NCBI GenBank assembly: GCA_028875575.1
Contig: JAPPDF010000049.1
Coordinates: forward strand, 1 to 64,000
DNA from: Acidobacteriota bacterium
GTDB taxonomy: Bacteria; Acidobacteriota; Terriglobia; Versatilivoradales; Versatilivoraceae
Direction of reading: 5' to 3'
Length of the DNA: 64,000 nt
This document shows positions 34,910 through 43,596 of the stretch, piece after piece. The stretch's first letter is position 1. Each line of letters opens with the position of its first letter. The position numbers and the translations under genes were made by a program. The notes beneath the pieces were generated by a model. That model was not told the DNA's origin. It did not search any database and saw only the letters and a program-made list of their open reading frames with translations.

Positions 34910-35242
34910 GGTGGCGCACGCTTTTAACAACCAAAACGCTTCTGTCTCAGAGGGCTGAGCCCTCGCTGCTGTGGTCGGGGCCTTACCTGGAAAGCCTTAT
35001 GGGACACGGGTTAGCACGGATTCCCCGCGTCGGCTGCGACAACCGTGGCAGGGCGGCGCCCGGCGTGTCCCCGCCTCGCCCGCAACGCCGCACCGGGAGG
35101 TGGAGGAAGTGGAGGGAGCGACCCCCTCATTTTTGCCGCTGGTGCGCCACCGGGGAGAGATAAATGGCCCACCCTAAAGCCCACCATTTATCCTCCCCTC
35201 AGAGGGGTCGCTCCCTCCACAGTGATCCCTGGCGGGAAGGCC
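34910..35242 (-). ncRNA. Structured island-end element, copy 2 (candidate ncRNA)
   Basis: The inverted partner of 22118-22459. Stems in this copy: 35109-35123 with 35206-35220, 35159-35167 (GATAAATGG) with 35184-35192 (CCATTTATC), and the hairpin GGTGCGCCACC (35141-35151). Relative to copy 1 the outer stem changes at two positions on both sides, and the inner stem is almost wholly different, yet pairing is kept. This is covariation expected of selected structure. The transcribed strand is unknown. The 34675-34909 stretch before it has a GTGGGCCA/TGGCCCAC hairpin (34864-34893) and no gene. Confidence 0.65.
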
Positions 35243-35336
35243 ATTGAGCGCCCTTTCGCGCTCACGGTGGATGCGTGTGCCCCCGTGCAGCTTTGTAGTG
35301 ACCTGGTTGTTGCTCTATGTGTTGTTGTGTGTCTTT

Positions 35337-35546
35337 ATGTTGCGCCGTGTACCGCTTCGTATCCGCGTCTCTCCCGAAACCCGGCAACGGCTCCAGCGCC
35401 TCCGCACCAAGCGGCACCTCAACGTCGGCGCCCGGCTGCGGGTCCTTACGGATGAGACCCTCGAAGAACAGAAGACCACAGATGGCCAAAGGCCGAGAGA
35501 GGGCAAGCCCGGAGCATGCTCACAAGCCGATATCTCCGATCGGTAG
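35337..35546 (+). CDS. Possible ribbon-helix-helix-type small protein
   Basis: From ATG at 35337 a 69-residue protein begins MLRRVPLRIRVSPETRQRLQ and continues RLRTKRHLNVGARLRVLTDE. A strand with alternating residues followed by two helices is typical of Arc/CopG-type DNA-binding proteins carried by plasmids and integrative elements. The tail after about residue 45 is low in complexity and may be non-coding. The upstream frame to 35244 is hydrophobic and less credible. If real, it may regulate island genes or excision. Confidence 0.4.
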   Translation: MLRRVPLRIRVSPETRQRLQRLRTKRHLNVGARLRVLTDETLEEQKTTDGQRPREGKPGACSQADISDR

Positions 35547-35670
35547 CACGGGCAGCTTGCCATCCCGCTCGACGGTCCCGCAGGAAGAGTCTCTGGGGTC
35601 GATCGATCACAAGAGTTGGTCCGCCAACGTCCCGCAAGGTTTAATGGATTCCTGTTCAATTAGAGGGACT

Positions 35671-35685
35671 TAATAGGGGGATGGA
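35671..35685 (+). repeat. Right copy of 15-bp direct repeat (candidate att site)
   Basis: TAATAGGGGGATGGA, identical to 20859-20873. Here the ATG inside the repeat is followed after two codons by TAA, so no gene starts at this copy. The rest of 35547-35853 holds no gene. GTCGCCGCCTACGCAG at 35743-35758 resembles 20709-20724, outside the left repeat. Confidence 0.5.
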
Positions 35686-35853
35686 ACTGGCATAAACCAC
35701 AGTAAGTTTATTGTAATGAACAGTTACAAGTTCTAGATTGTAGTCGCCGCCTACGCAGCTTGGGGTGTGGGGTAATCCGATTCCATGGGCTTACGCCCAC
35801 GGCTAAGTGCTGCCACCGCTTCGCGGCTTACTGGAATCCCCACCCCGCGAGAC

Positions 35854-37812
35854 TCAGAAGAAGACATACATCAGAAAGACGGCCGAGGCGCACAGGACGC
35901 CGGCCCAGAAGCGATCGTCCCGCAGCTTCCCGATCATGCCCTGAAAACCGGTCGGGCCGCCCTTCCCTTTCCCCATGCCCACCCAGAAGAGCGCCAGGGT
36001 CCAGATGGCTCCCAGCCAAGCCGCTGCAACAGGGCTCAGCGTTTCCCGGTAGACCCACCAGCCGAGCAGCGCGAACCAGGCGATGGAGACCAGCAGGCCG
36101 AAGGCGATGCGGGAGAGGTCCCGAGAGGAATGGCCGGTGAGGTCGGTCCAGACCAGCTTTTCCTTGTCGGGGTCGCGCCTGCTGGTCCAGCTGACCAGGA
36201 CCTGGGTGGCAGCGCACAGGAGGATCACCAGCACCACCCGGTGGAAGAAGTTGAGCTCCGATCCGAAAGTGTGCGAGACGCCCGGGTGGCTCAGGTGGTA
36301 GCTGTTGTAGGCAAACTCCACCAGCCAGGAATAGAAGATCCCTCCCAGGATGGTGGCGAAGCCGGCCGCCGGAGTGCTGCGCCTCCAGAACATCCCCATC
36401 AGGAAAGCCACCAGCAGGCCGGGCATCAGGTAGCTCCCGTACTGCACGATCTGGAGGAAAAAGTTTTCCTCCGAGTTGGGATCGAGCACGAAGATGGCCA
36501 TCAGCGCCGCCAGCACCACGAAGAAGAGGATGCAGAGCCGCCCCACCAGGATCATGCGCCGCTCGTCGGCCTTGGGGTTCAGGTGCCGCTTGTAGACGTC
36601 CACCGCCACCAGGGTGGCGGCTGAATTCATCATGGAGTCGATGGAGGAGAGAATGGCCCCGATGACTCCGGCCATGATCAGGCCGACCACGCCGGTGCCC
36701 AGCGGGATCACCAGCTTGACCAGCTCGGTGAAGGCCGTATCGGGGGCGATGGTACGGTCCGGCAGCCGGGTCTGAAACAGGTAGAAGGCCGCCACGCCGG
36801 TTCCGATGGCGAAGAAGGGGATCAGCATCTTCAGGAATCCGGCCACCACGATCCCCCAGCGCGCTTCCAGGTCGCTGCGAGCGCTCAGGGTCCGCTGCAC
36901 GATGAACTGGTTGGTTCCCCAATAGAAGCAGTGCAGGGCCATCAGACCCGTCAGCACCCCCGTCCAGGGCAGCTCGGGGTGGCTGGCGGGCAGATAGAGA
37001 TGCATCTTGCCGGCCCCTTGCCGGTCCATCGCCATCATGGAATCCCAGCCTCCGATCTGGCTGAAGGTCAGAAACGCCAGCAGAATCCCCGCCCCCAGCA
37101 ACAGGACCGACTGAATCACGTCCGTCCAGATGACGGCTTTCAATCCTCCCCAGATGGTGTAGCTGGCCGAGACCGCCGCCAGAGCGATCACGAAGAAGGC
37201 GTAGTAAAAGGGGTTCACGTTGAGCTTGGCCCGTCGCTGCCGTGACTGCTCCTGGCCGGTGGGGGAACCTACGGTCTCGGCGGGAAGGGCTGAACCGGCA
37301 GGCCCGCGGATTTCCGCAGCCGCCGTCACCGCCACCCGGCTGACGGCGTCGCCGCCCAGCAGGACGCAGACCGAGCGCGAGCCGATGTAAAGCGCCGGAA
37401 CCATCTGGATGACGGCCATCAGCACCACCATGATGAGCGAATAGGAAAGGCGGCTGCGCTCGTCATAGCGGGCTCCCAGGTAATGGGAGAGGGTGTAGAC
37501 CTTGAGGCGCCGGTAGACGGGCAGGAAGCCGTAGCAGAGCAGCATCAGCCCCACGATGGCGCCGAGCTCGAAGTGGGCCTGGGCAAAGCCCACGCTGAAC
37601 CCGATCCCCATCATCCCCACCATGTGGTTGGCGCTGACGTTGCTGCCGAAGATCGACCCGGCCACCCCCCACCAGGGGGTGTTGCGGCCGGCCAGAAAGA
37701 AGTCCTCGGAGGTCTCCTCTCTGCGGCTGGCCCACAGGCCGATGGCCAGCACGGCCGCCAGCGATCCAAAGAAGACGATCAGGTCAGGCGTGGTCAGGAC
37801 GTTCTCGGACAA
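35854..37812 (-). CDS. SGLT-type sodium/solute symporter (SSS family)
   Basis: A 652-residue membrane protein with about fourteen helices. EDFFLAGRNTPWWGVAGSIF and GSNVSANHMVGMMGIGFSVG are the LeuT-fold TM1-2 signature. SYTIWGGLKAVIWTDVIQ, QFIVQRTLSARS and GAILSSIDSMMNSAATLVAV (sodium site) follow. An insertion at about 160-205 between helices is hydrophilic and low-complexity. The closest named type is the sodium/glucose cotransporter group, so a sugar or related polyol is the likely cargo. It lies six bases downstream of the lipoprotein gene at 37819, so the two are surely co-transcribed. It is the first host gene right of the island. Confidence 0.88.
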   Translation of the reverse strand: MSENVLTTPDLIVFFGSLAAVLAIGLWASRREETSEDFFLAGRNTPWWGVAGSIFGSNVSANHMVGMMGIGFSVGFAQAHFELGAIVGLMLLCYGFLPVYRRLKVYTLSHYLGARYDERSRLSYSLIMVVLMAVIQMVPALYIGSRSVCVLLGGDAVSRVAVTAAAEIRGPAGSALPAETVGSPTGQEQSRQRRAKLNVNPFYYAFFVIALAAVSASYTIWGGLKAVIWTDVIQSVLLLGAGILLAFLTFSQIGGWDSMMAMDRQGAGKMHLYLPASHPELPWTGVLTGLMALHCFYWGTNQFIVQRTLSARSDLEARWGIVVAGFLKMLIPFFAIGTGVAAFYLFQTRLPDRTIAPDTAFTELVKLVIPLGTGVVGLIMAGVIGAILSSIDSMMNSAATLVAVDVYKRHLNPKADERRMILVGRLCILFFVVLAALMAIFVLDPNSEENFFLQIVQYGSYLMPGLLVAFLMGMFWRRSTPAAGFATILGGIFYSWLVEFAYNSYHLSHPGVSHTFGSELNFFHRVVLVILLCAATQVLVSWTSRRDPDKEKLVWTDLTGHSSRDLSRIAFGLLVSIAWFALLGWWVYRETLSPVAAAWLGAIWTLALFWVGMGKGKGGPTGFQGMIGKLRDDRFWAGVLCASAVFLMYVFF

Positions 37813-37818
37813 GGGAGA

Positions 37819-39273
37819 TCACCGTTCGGGAGTTTGACTTGCCGGACGAGGCCCGCGGACGGTGCCGTCGCGGCCGATGGGGATCGAGGTGGCGCCTGGG
37901 GTAGCCCCGGGGACCAGGGTGGTCCAGTCGCCGGTGCTGGCCCCCGAAGGCCGCGTCCCGGCGGGCCGGTGCACCTTGTCCTCCGGCTGGTAGGCGATCT
38001 TCGCCAGGTGGGGGGTGCGGATCCTGCGTCCGCCCTGGCTGCGGGAGATCATGGCTGCCTCCAGGATACCCGTGGTCAGGTAGGTGCGCTCGACCGGACT
38101 GGGCGGCCGGCCGGAAAGCAGAAAATCCTCGATATTGAGACCAAGATACCCAAAGGCGGCATGGGCGGGCCCGCTTTGAGTGTGGTATTCCAGGGCGTCG
38201 ATGCCGGAGCCCCGCTGCTGGGCGTAGGCGAACTTGCGGACGTAGCCGTTGTCTCCCAGCATCAGCACGGCCGCCTGCAGGCCGTCCATGTACTCCACCA
38301 GGAAAGCGTGGGGGGAGTCCACCTTGGCAGGGTCCAGCCTGGAGGGTCCGTCCTCGATGCTGCGCAAGGCGGCATGGGCCAGGGACATGGACCACTTTCC
38401 GGCATCTCCGGCCCGCCACACCTCCTCGCCCGAAAGGCACTGCACCGAACGGACGCCGCTCTCGCCTCCCTGGCGCCGCTCCACCTGGCTCTGCAGCACT
38501 TCCAGGGCGTGGAACCCGTACCGCTCCACCATGTGGAAACCGATCACCAGCGCCCGGTCGATCTTCCGGCCCAGGGGGTGTTCCCAGTTGGGCCGGCGCC
38601 AGACCACCGGCAGGGCCGAGCCGGCCCAGAGGGGTATCCCCATCTCTTGGGCTGTTTCGTACATCCAGCGGGCGTCCTCCCAGCGGTAGGAGAGGTGCTT
38701 GTCATTGAAGACGGGAACCGGCCGGCCGGCTTCTCCGATGACGCCCGCGATCTGCTCGAAGAAATAGCGGCGCGGCAGCATCTCCTGTCCCAGCCTGGAC
38801 ACGGGATAGTCCCCGTGCTCCCCGATCAGCAGGACCCCGTCCACCGCCAGCCTGTCGCCACCCAGGGTCAGCGCCGCCCGGATGCTTTCGTAGACGGGTA
38901 TGTCGAACTCGTGGGCCAACTGGCGGCCAACATCCCGCTGGTGAATCTGGTCGATGTATATCGAGGCGATGCGGGTCCGGGGCGGAACCAGGCCGTCGTC
39001 GTTCGGAAACCCCCGCAGGAACTTGTCCACGATCACGCCGGCGTGGCTGTTGGGGAAGAAGGTGGTGACGACGGCGGCGATCTTGGGGAGCGGTTTGGAG
39101 CGCTTGGCTGGCCCATTAGCTGTCTGCCGGGAGGGATCGGGCACCGGTTCCTGCTCGGTGGGACCGGAGCAGGCGGCCCCCAGCAGCAAAAACGTCGCGG
39201 CCAGGCTGAACAGGAAGCGTCGGGGAGCCGTAGCGTAAGGGGGCAAACCGAGAGGGCAGACGGAGATGGGCAA
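37819..39273 (-). CDS. Conserved lipoprotein, paralogue of the gene at 15163-16425
   Basis: A 484-residue protein with leader and lipobox LGAAC (Cys35). Landmarks AAVVTTFFPNSHAGVIVDKF, AVDGVLLIGEHGDYPVSRLG, RPVPVFNDKHLSYRWE, LWAGSALPVVWRRPN and VERRQGGESG match the paralogue, which carries a Tat signal instead of a lipobox. The last 60 residues are Gly/Pro/Thr-rich and probably unstructured. No characterised homologue is recognised. Linked by six bases to a sodium symporter and close to DUF1501, it may process a carbohydrate at the cell surface (inference). Confidence 0.78.
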   Translation of the reverse strand: MPISVCPLGLPPYATAPRRFLFSLAATFLLLGAACSGPTEQEPVPDPSRQTANGPAKRSKPLPKIAAVVTTFFPNSHAGVIVDKFLRGFPNDDGLVPPRTRIASIYIDQIHQRDVGRQLAHEFDIPVYESIRAALTLGGDRLAVDGVLLIGEHGDYPVSRLGQEMLPRRYFFEQIAGVIGEAGRPVPVFNDKHLSYRWEDARWMYETAQEMGIPLWAGSALPVVWRRPNWEHPLGRKIDRALVIGFHMVERYGFHALEVLQSQVERRQGGESGVRSVQCLSGEEVWRAGDAGKWSMSLAHAALRSIEDGPSRLDPAKVDSPHAFLVEYMDGLQAAVLMLGDNGYVRKFAYAQQRGSGIDALEYHTQSGPAHAAFGYLGLNIEDFLLSGRPPSPVERTYLTTGILEAAMISRSQGGRRIRTPHLAKIAYQPEDKVHRPAGTRPSGASTGDWTTLVPGATPGATSIPIGRDGTVRGPRPASQTPER

Positions 39274-39420
39274 GAAGGATACCGTCAGTTGGGGGACCTG
39301 GGGATCGGGCGTTGTCGTGTCCTGCCCGCCCGCCGAGCCGAGAGGACCGGCGGCGGCAACTGGACAGGCCCGGCAGCTTCCAATCGGCGAATGCTGCCGG
39401 CTTCGGCAAAGGGTTCCGAA

Positions 39421-40761
39421 TCAGACCAGCTCGTGGACGGGCTGACCCTGCTTGTCGCCGATGGCGTTGGCGATGTAGATGGGCCGGCGCCCCGGACCCA
39501 GGTAGGTCTTGGTGTAGTCGATGCCCAGGGCCTTGTAGACAGTCGCGAACAGGTCTCCGATGGTGACCATTCGCTCGGCCACGTAGGCACCCCGCTCGTC
39601 ACTGGCTCCCACTACCTGGCCTCCCTTGATGCCGCCGCCTCCCAGCGCCACAGACCAGCAGTGGGCCCAGTGGTCCCGGCCCCGCCCCGGGTTGATGTTG
39701 GGGGTGCGGCCGAACTCGCCCATCACCAGAACGACGGTGGATTCCAGCAGGCCCCGCTGATCCAGGTCTTCCATCAGCGCCGAGAGTGACCGGTCCAGGG
39801 GAGGAACCAGGACATTCCTCAAGTAGTGGTCGTTCTTGTAGTGGGTGTCCCAGTTGTGTCCGTCGGCGGGGTTCCAGCCGTCGACGGTTACGAACCGGCA
39901 GCCTGCCTCGACCAGCCGGCGGGCCAGCAGGACTCCCTGTCCGAAGCGGTCGGTCCCGTAGGTTTCCTTGGTCTTGGTGGATTCGAGCGAAACGTCGAAC
40001 GCCTTCCTGACGGTCGGGGAAGTGATCAGGCTCAGCGCCCGCTCGTCAAAGGCATCCACCATGCCGAAATTGGCGGCGGCCTCCATCTTGCGGTAGCGCT
40101 CGTCCACCAGGTTCAGAAAGGATTGCCGGGCCTGCAGGGCCTCAACCGAGATCTCTCCGGGAAGCGTCAGATCGGCCACCTTGAAATCCTTGCCGTCGCT
40201 GATCCGGTCCGACGATGTCAGGGTCAGCGGTTCGTACATGGGGGAGATGAACCCGGCGCTGCGACAGTTCAAGCGGCCGCGGCTGGTGGTCACGTAGGCG
40301 GGCATTTCGTTGCGCTGGCCCAACTCCCTGGCCACGATCGAACCCACGCTGGGGAAGCGGGTGGTGGTGGTGGGGAGATGGCCCGTCATGGAGTAGTAGC
40401 TGCCTTCCGAGTGGGCGTTGGACTCGCTCTTCATGGAGCGGATGATCGAGAGCTTGTCCATGTGCCTGGCCACCTTCGGAAGGATCTCCGATATCTGGAT
40501 GCCGGGCGCATTGGTGGAGATGGGGTTGAACCCGCTGTTGCCCTTGACGTCCCAGGTGTCCAGGTGGCTCTGGCCCCCGAACATCCAGATCATGATGCAG
40601 GACTGGGCTTTGGCCTTTGGGTTGGTGTTGGCCATCAGGCTGGACAACTGGAAATAGTCGCTGAGGCTGAGGCCCATGTAGCTGAGTGCGCCTACTTTCA
40701 GGAAAGCCCGCCGCCCTGGCAGATGCGATCCGGCGCCTGACGTGTCGACCCGTCGTTTCAT
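39421..40761 (-). CDS. DUF1501 exported protein
   Basis: A 446-residue protein with a twin-arginine leader (GRRAFLKVGALSYMGLSLSD). IMIWMFGGQSHLDTWDVKG, RSMKSESNAHSEGSYYSMTG, FVTVDGWNPADGHNWDTHY and VLVMGEFGRTPNINPGRGRD are the DUF1501 hallmarks, a sulfatase/alkaline-phosphatase-like fold with metal-ligand Asp and His residues. In Planctomycetota and Acidobacteriota such genes usually accompany a DUF1553/DUF1549 cytochrome-like gene, which is missing here. The function is unproven; a periplasmic hydrolase is likely. It is followed leftwards by the lipoprotein and symporter genes. Confidence 0.9.
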   Translation of the reverse strand: MKRRVDTSGAGSHLPGRRAFLKVGALSYMGLSLSDYFQLSSLMANTNPKAKAQSCIMIWMFGGQSHLDTWDVKGNSGFNPISTNAPGIQISEILPKVARHMDKLSIIRSMKSESNAHSEGSYYSMTGHLPTTTTRFPSVGSIVARELGQRNEMPAYVTTSRGRLNCRSAGFISPMYEPLTLTSSDRISDGKDFKVADLTLPGEISVEALQARQSFLNLVDERYRKMEAAANFGMVDAFDERALSLITSPTVRKAFDVSLESTKTKETYGTDRFGQGVLLARRLVEAGCRFVTVDGWNPADGHNWDTHYKNDHYLRNVLVPPLDRSLSALMEDLDQRGLLESTVVLVMGEFGRTPNINPGRGRDHWAHCWSVALGGGGIKGGQVVGASDERGAYVAERMVTIGDLFATVYKALGIDYTKTYLGPGRRPIYIANAIGDKQGQPVHELV

Positions 40762-40906
40762 GGTGATCTCCCTTGGAGTTACGGATAGAGGATAAGTTAA
40801 ATCCAGCCCCGCCCGCTGTCAAGGAGAATCGGGATGGCAGGCCGCCAATTCCGCCTTCCGCCATCGGCTGCCCGATGCGGGGATGATCGGGTCAACGGTA
40901 ACAACC

Positions 40907-40931
40907 GGGCAACCACAAGGGTTGCCCCTAC
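40907..40931. repeat. Short palindromic intergenic hairpin
   Basis: GGGCAACC-ACAA-GGGTTGCCC followed by CTAC makes a perfect eight-pair stem. It lies in the 40762-41131 region between divergent genes, so it is unlikely to be a terminator for either; it resembles a dispersed palindromic repeat. No other feature was found in this region. Confidence 0.55.
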
Positions 40932-41131
40932 GGTGGCGGCAGCGTGGGATGGCAATTGCTCCACTCCCCGCCCTGCTCCAGCCTCCATGCTAAAATGCAG
41001 ATATCCCTCGGGAATTCCAGACTGTTGCCCCCGGGTCCACAGGACGGCAGCGAAACCGTTCCCGCGGGATCCCTTCTTCACCGAGAAGGCACAACCTCCG
41101 CGTTGACGGGAAACATCTACGGGCAGCCGGC

Positions 41132-42898
41132 ATGAGCCAGGACAAGCAACGCAAAAAACGCGGAAAATTTTCCCTCTCCTCGCTCCAGTACGTGCTTCGG
41201 CACATCATCTGGCCCCGCCGGAGACTGGTGATCTTCGGGGTGATCCTGATCATCGTAAACCGCTTCTCGCGCCTGGTGCTGCCGGGGTCCTTCAAGTACC
41301 TCATGGACGACGTCATCGGAAAGGGCGACACGGAACTCCTCAAGATCCTGCTGCTCAGCGTGGGAGCCGCGCTGTCCGTGCAAGCCGTCACCTCCTTCGT
41401 GTTGACCCGCCTGCTGAGCGTGGAAGCCCAGCACCTCATCTCGATCTTGCGCGTGGATGTTCAGAAGCACGTGATCCAGCTGCCGGTGCGCTACTTCGAC
41501 AACACCAAGTCGGGCGAGTTGGTTTCGCGGATCATGCTGGACGTGGAGGGGGTGCGCAATCTGATCGGGACCGGGCTGGTCCAGATGTTCGGCGGCATTC
41601 TCACCTCTGTGGTGGTCTTTTTCCTGCTGCTGGACCTCAGCCCCCTGCTAACCCTCTACGTGGTGGTGCCGCTGGCCCTGTTCGGCCTGATTTCCCTCAA
41701 GGCCTTCGGATACGTGCGCCCGATTTTTCGGGAACGGGCCAAGGTCAATGCCGACGTCACCGGCCGCCTGACCGAATCTCTGGGAGGGATCCGGGTGATC
41801 AAGGGCTTCAATGCCGAAGAGTCCGAGGTCGCTGTCTTCAAGAAGGGCGTGGAGCGGATCTTCGACAACGTCAGGAAGACCCTCACGGCGACCAGCCTGG
41901 TCACCAGCGCCGGCACGCTGCTCGTCGGGTTGCCTGCAGTAAGCATCATGTGGGTGGGGAGTTCCATGGTGGTCGAGGAAAGCATGACTACGGGAGACCT
42001 GATGGCCTTCATCGCCTACCTGCTGTTTCTGGTGGCCCCACTGGTTGAAATGGGGAATATCGGAAGTCAATTCACCGAGGCCTTTGCCGGCCTGGACCGC
42101 ACCAAGGAGCTGATGAGCGTCCCCAAGGAGAGCGAAAACCCGCTTCGCACCCGTCGGCTGGAGGATGTGAGGGGGAACCTTGTTTTCAAGGGAGTCCATT
42201 TTTCCTACCAGCAGGGTACCGAAGTTCTCAGAGACATCTCCTTCGAGGCTCCTCCGGGGTCGGTCACCGCCCTGGTGGGCAGCTCGGGTTCCGGCAAGAC
42301 CACCATCGCCGGACTGGCCGCGAGTTTCCTGACGCCGGACAAGGGTATGGTGGAAGTGGACGGCATCGACCTGTCCCGGGTGACCCTGGGAAGCTATCGG
42401 TCACGGCTGGGCGTGGTCCTGCAGGATGACTTCCTTTACGAGGGAACCATCCGGGAGAACATCCTGTTCGGCCAGCCCAAAGCCTCCGAGGCCGACCTGC
42501 TGAGCGCGGTGAAGGCGGCCCACGTCAAGGAGTTTGCGGACCGGCTGCAGGAGGGACTGGACACCCTCATAGGGGAGCGGGGGGTCAAGCTCTCGGGGGG
42601 TCAGCGACAGCGGGTAGCCATCGCCCGGGCACTGCTGGCGGACCCCAGAATCCTGATCCTGGACGAGGCCACTTCCAACCTGGACACCGAGAGCGAGATC
42701 TTCATTCAGGAAAGCCTGAACGAGCTGATCCGGGGTCGCACCACCCTGGTGATCGCCCATCGCTTGAGCACCATTCGCAAAGCCGACCAGATCCTGGTCA
42801 TCGAGAACGGCAGGATCGTGGAGCGGGGGACCCACGATCAACTGATCGACCGGCAAGGCCGCTACCACCGGCTCTACACCTACCAGGCGCGGATTTGA
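41132..42898 (+). CDS. ABC-type exporter (MsbA-like half transporter)
   Basis: A 588-residue fusion of a six-helix type-IV ABC membrane domain (residues 25-330) and a nucleotide-binding domain: Walker A GSSGSGKTT, Q-loop VVLQDDFLYEGTIRENILFG, signature LSGGQRQR, Walker B ILILDEATSNLD and H-loop IAHRLSTI, all intact. It works as a homodimer or heterodimer moving lipid, peptide or drug outward across the inner membrane. The absence of a peptidase or additional domain favours an MsbA-like lipid flippase or multidrug exporter. It stands alone; the convergent PH-domain gene ends ten bases after it. Confidence 0.9.
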   Translation: MSQDKQRKKRGKFSLSSLQYVLRHIIWPRRRLVIFGVILIIVNRFSRLVLPGSFKYLMDDVIGKGDTELLKILLLSVGAALSVQAVTSFVLTRLLSVEAQHLISILRVDVQKHVIQLPVRYFDNTKSGELVSRIMLDVEGVRNLIGTGLVQMFGGILTSVVVFFLLLDLSPLLTLYVVVPLALFGLISLKAFGYVRPIFRERAKVNADVTGRLTESLGGIRVIKGFNAEESEVAVFKKGVERIFDNVRKTLTATSLVTSAGTLLVGLPAVSIMWVGSSMVVEESMTTGDLMAFIAYLLFLVAPLVEMGNIGSQFTEAFAGLDRTKELMSVPKESENPLRTRRLEDVRGNLVFKGVHFSYQQGTEVLRDISFEAPPGSVTALVGSSGSGKTTIAGLAASFLTPDKGMVEVDGIDLSRVTLGSYRSRLGVVLQDDFLYEGTIRENILFGQPKASEADLLSAVKAAHVKEFADRLQEGLDTLIGERGVKLSGGQRQRVAIARALLADPRILILDEATSNLDTESEIFIQESLNELIRGRTTLVIAHRLSTIRKADQILVIENGRIVERGTHDQLIDRQGRYHRLYTYQARI

Positions 42899-42908
42899 AG
42901 GAAACTTC

Positions 42909-43397
42909 TCACCCGATTGTTGCAGTATCCGCACGACGTCGGATGAGTCCGGAGCCATCACCCTGGATGATGAGCTCGGGGTCGCTTCGAGCAAGGTCAG
43001 CGATGAACTTTTTCTTGTCTTTTGGCGATACCAGGGCGATTTCTCCGAGAACGCCGTCGGGAGAATACTTTATTTCAAGCCTGTCCAAGGACAGGGCCGG
43101 AGCGCTGAGCAGGTTCCAGGTGGGTTGAACCTTCGTTATCTGCGAGATCGGGACACTCGTTCTCAAGAATCCAGCCCGAATTATCAATACAGAGGCTTCG
43201 ATCTGGTAGTAGACGGGGAGAAAGCAAACCAACAACAGAGCAAGCAAGAGAGTAGCCGGGCCCATTATAATCAGCAGATCCGGACTGAATTCCATGTCCG
43301 CTGCAAGGTCATCGACGATTGGGTACAAAAGCGCCATACAGATCAGAATCGGAATCGGTAGATCTATCTTTGAATAGTGACGCATATTCCTAAACAC
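42909..43397 (-). CDS. Bacterial PH-domain membrane protein
   Basis: A 162-residue protein. Two hydrophobic helices (IPILICMALLYPIV and LLIIMGPATLLLALLLVCFL) are followed by a compact beta-rich domain (YYQIEASVLIIRAGFLRTSV then PISQITKVQPTWNL), like the bacterial PH (YdbS/YdbT-type) domains that follow membrane helices. An internal start at MRHYSKI (43385) is possible. Binding partner and function are unknown. It converges with the ABC exporter gene. Confidence 0.7.
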   Translation of the reverse strand: MFRNMRHYSKIDLPIPILICMALLYPIVDDLAADMEFSPDLLIIMGPATLLLALLLVCFLPVYYQIEASVLIIRAGFLRTSVPISQITKVQPTWNLLSAPALSLDRLEIKYSPDGVLGEIALVSPKDKKKFIADLARSDPELIIQGDGSGLIRRRADTATIG

Positions 43398-43596
43398 CGC
43401 TTTCCCAACGATGGTAGAGACCTCTGATGGCGGTCCGTTTCATCAGTTCAAGTTTGCAGTGACGGTAATCGCCTGACAGTCCCCCCAAGCAGGGGTGGCC
43501 GCTTACGGGACTTTCTGCATGCCTGCCTTGGAGTTGTTGGACGGTTCCTCCCAAAAGGCTTGAGCGGCATCCCCTTCCTGTTGCCTCAACTCGACC

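Noticed and set aside
37483-39789. A 768-residue + strand open frame opposite the lipoprotein and symporter genes
   Set aside because: Low-complexity Gly/Arg/Asp composition and full overlap with motif-rich genes; shadow.
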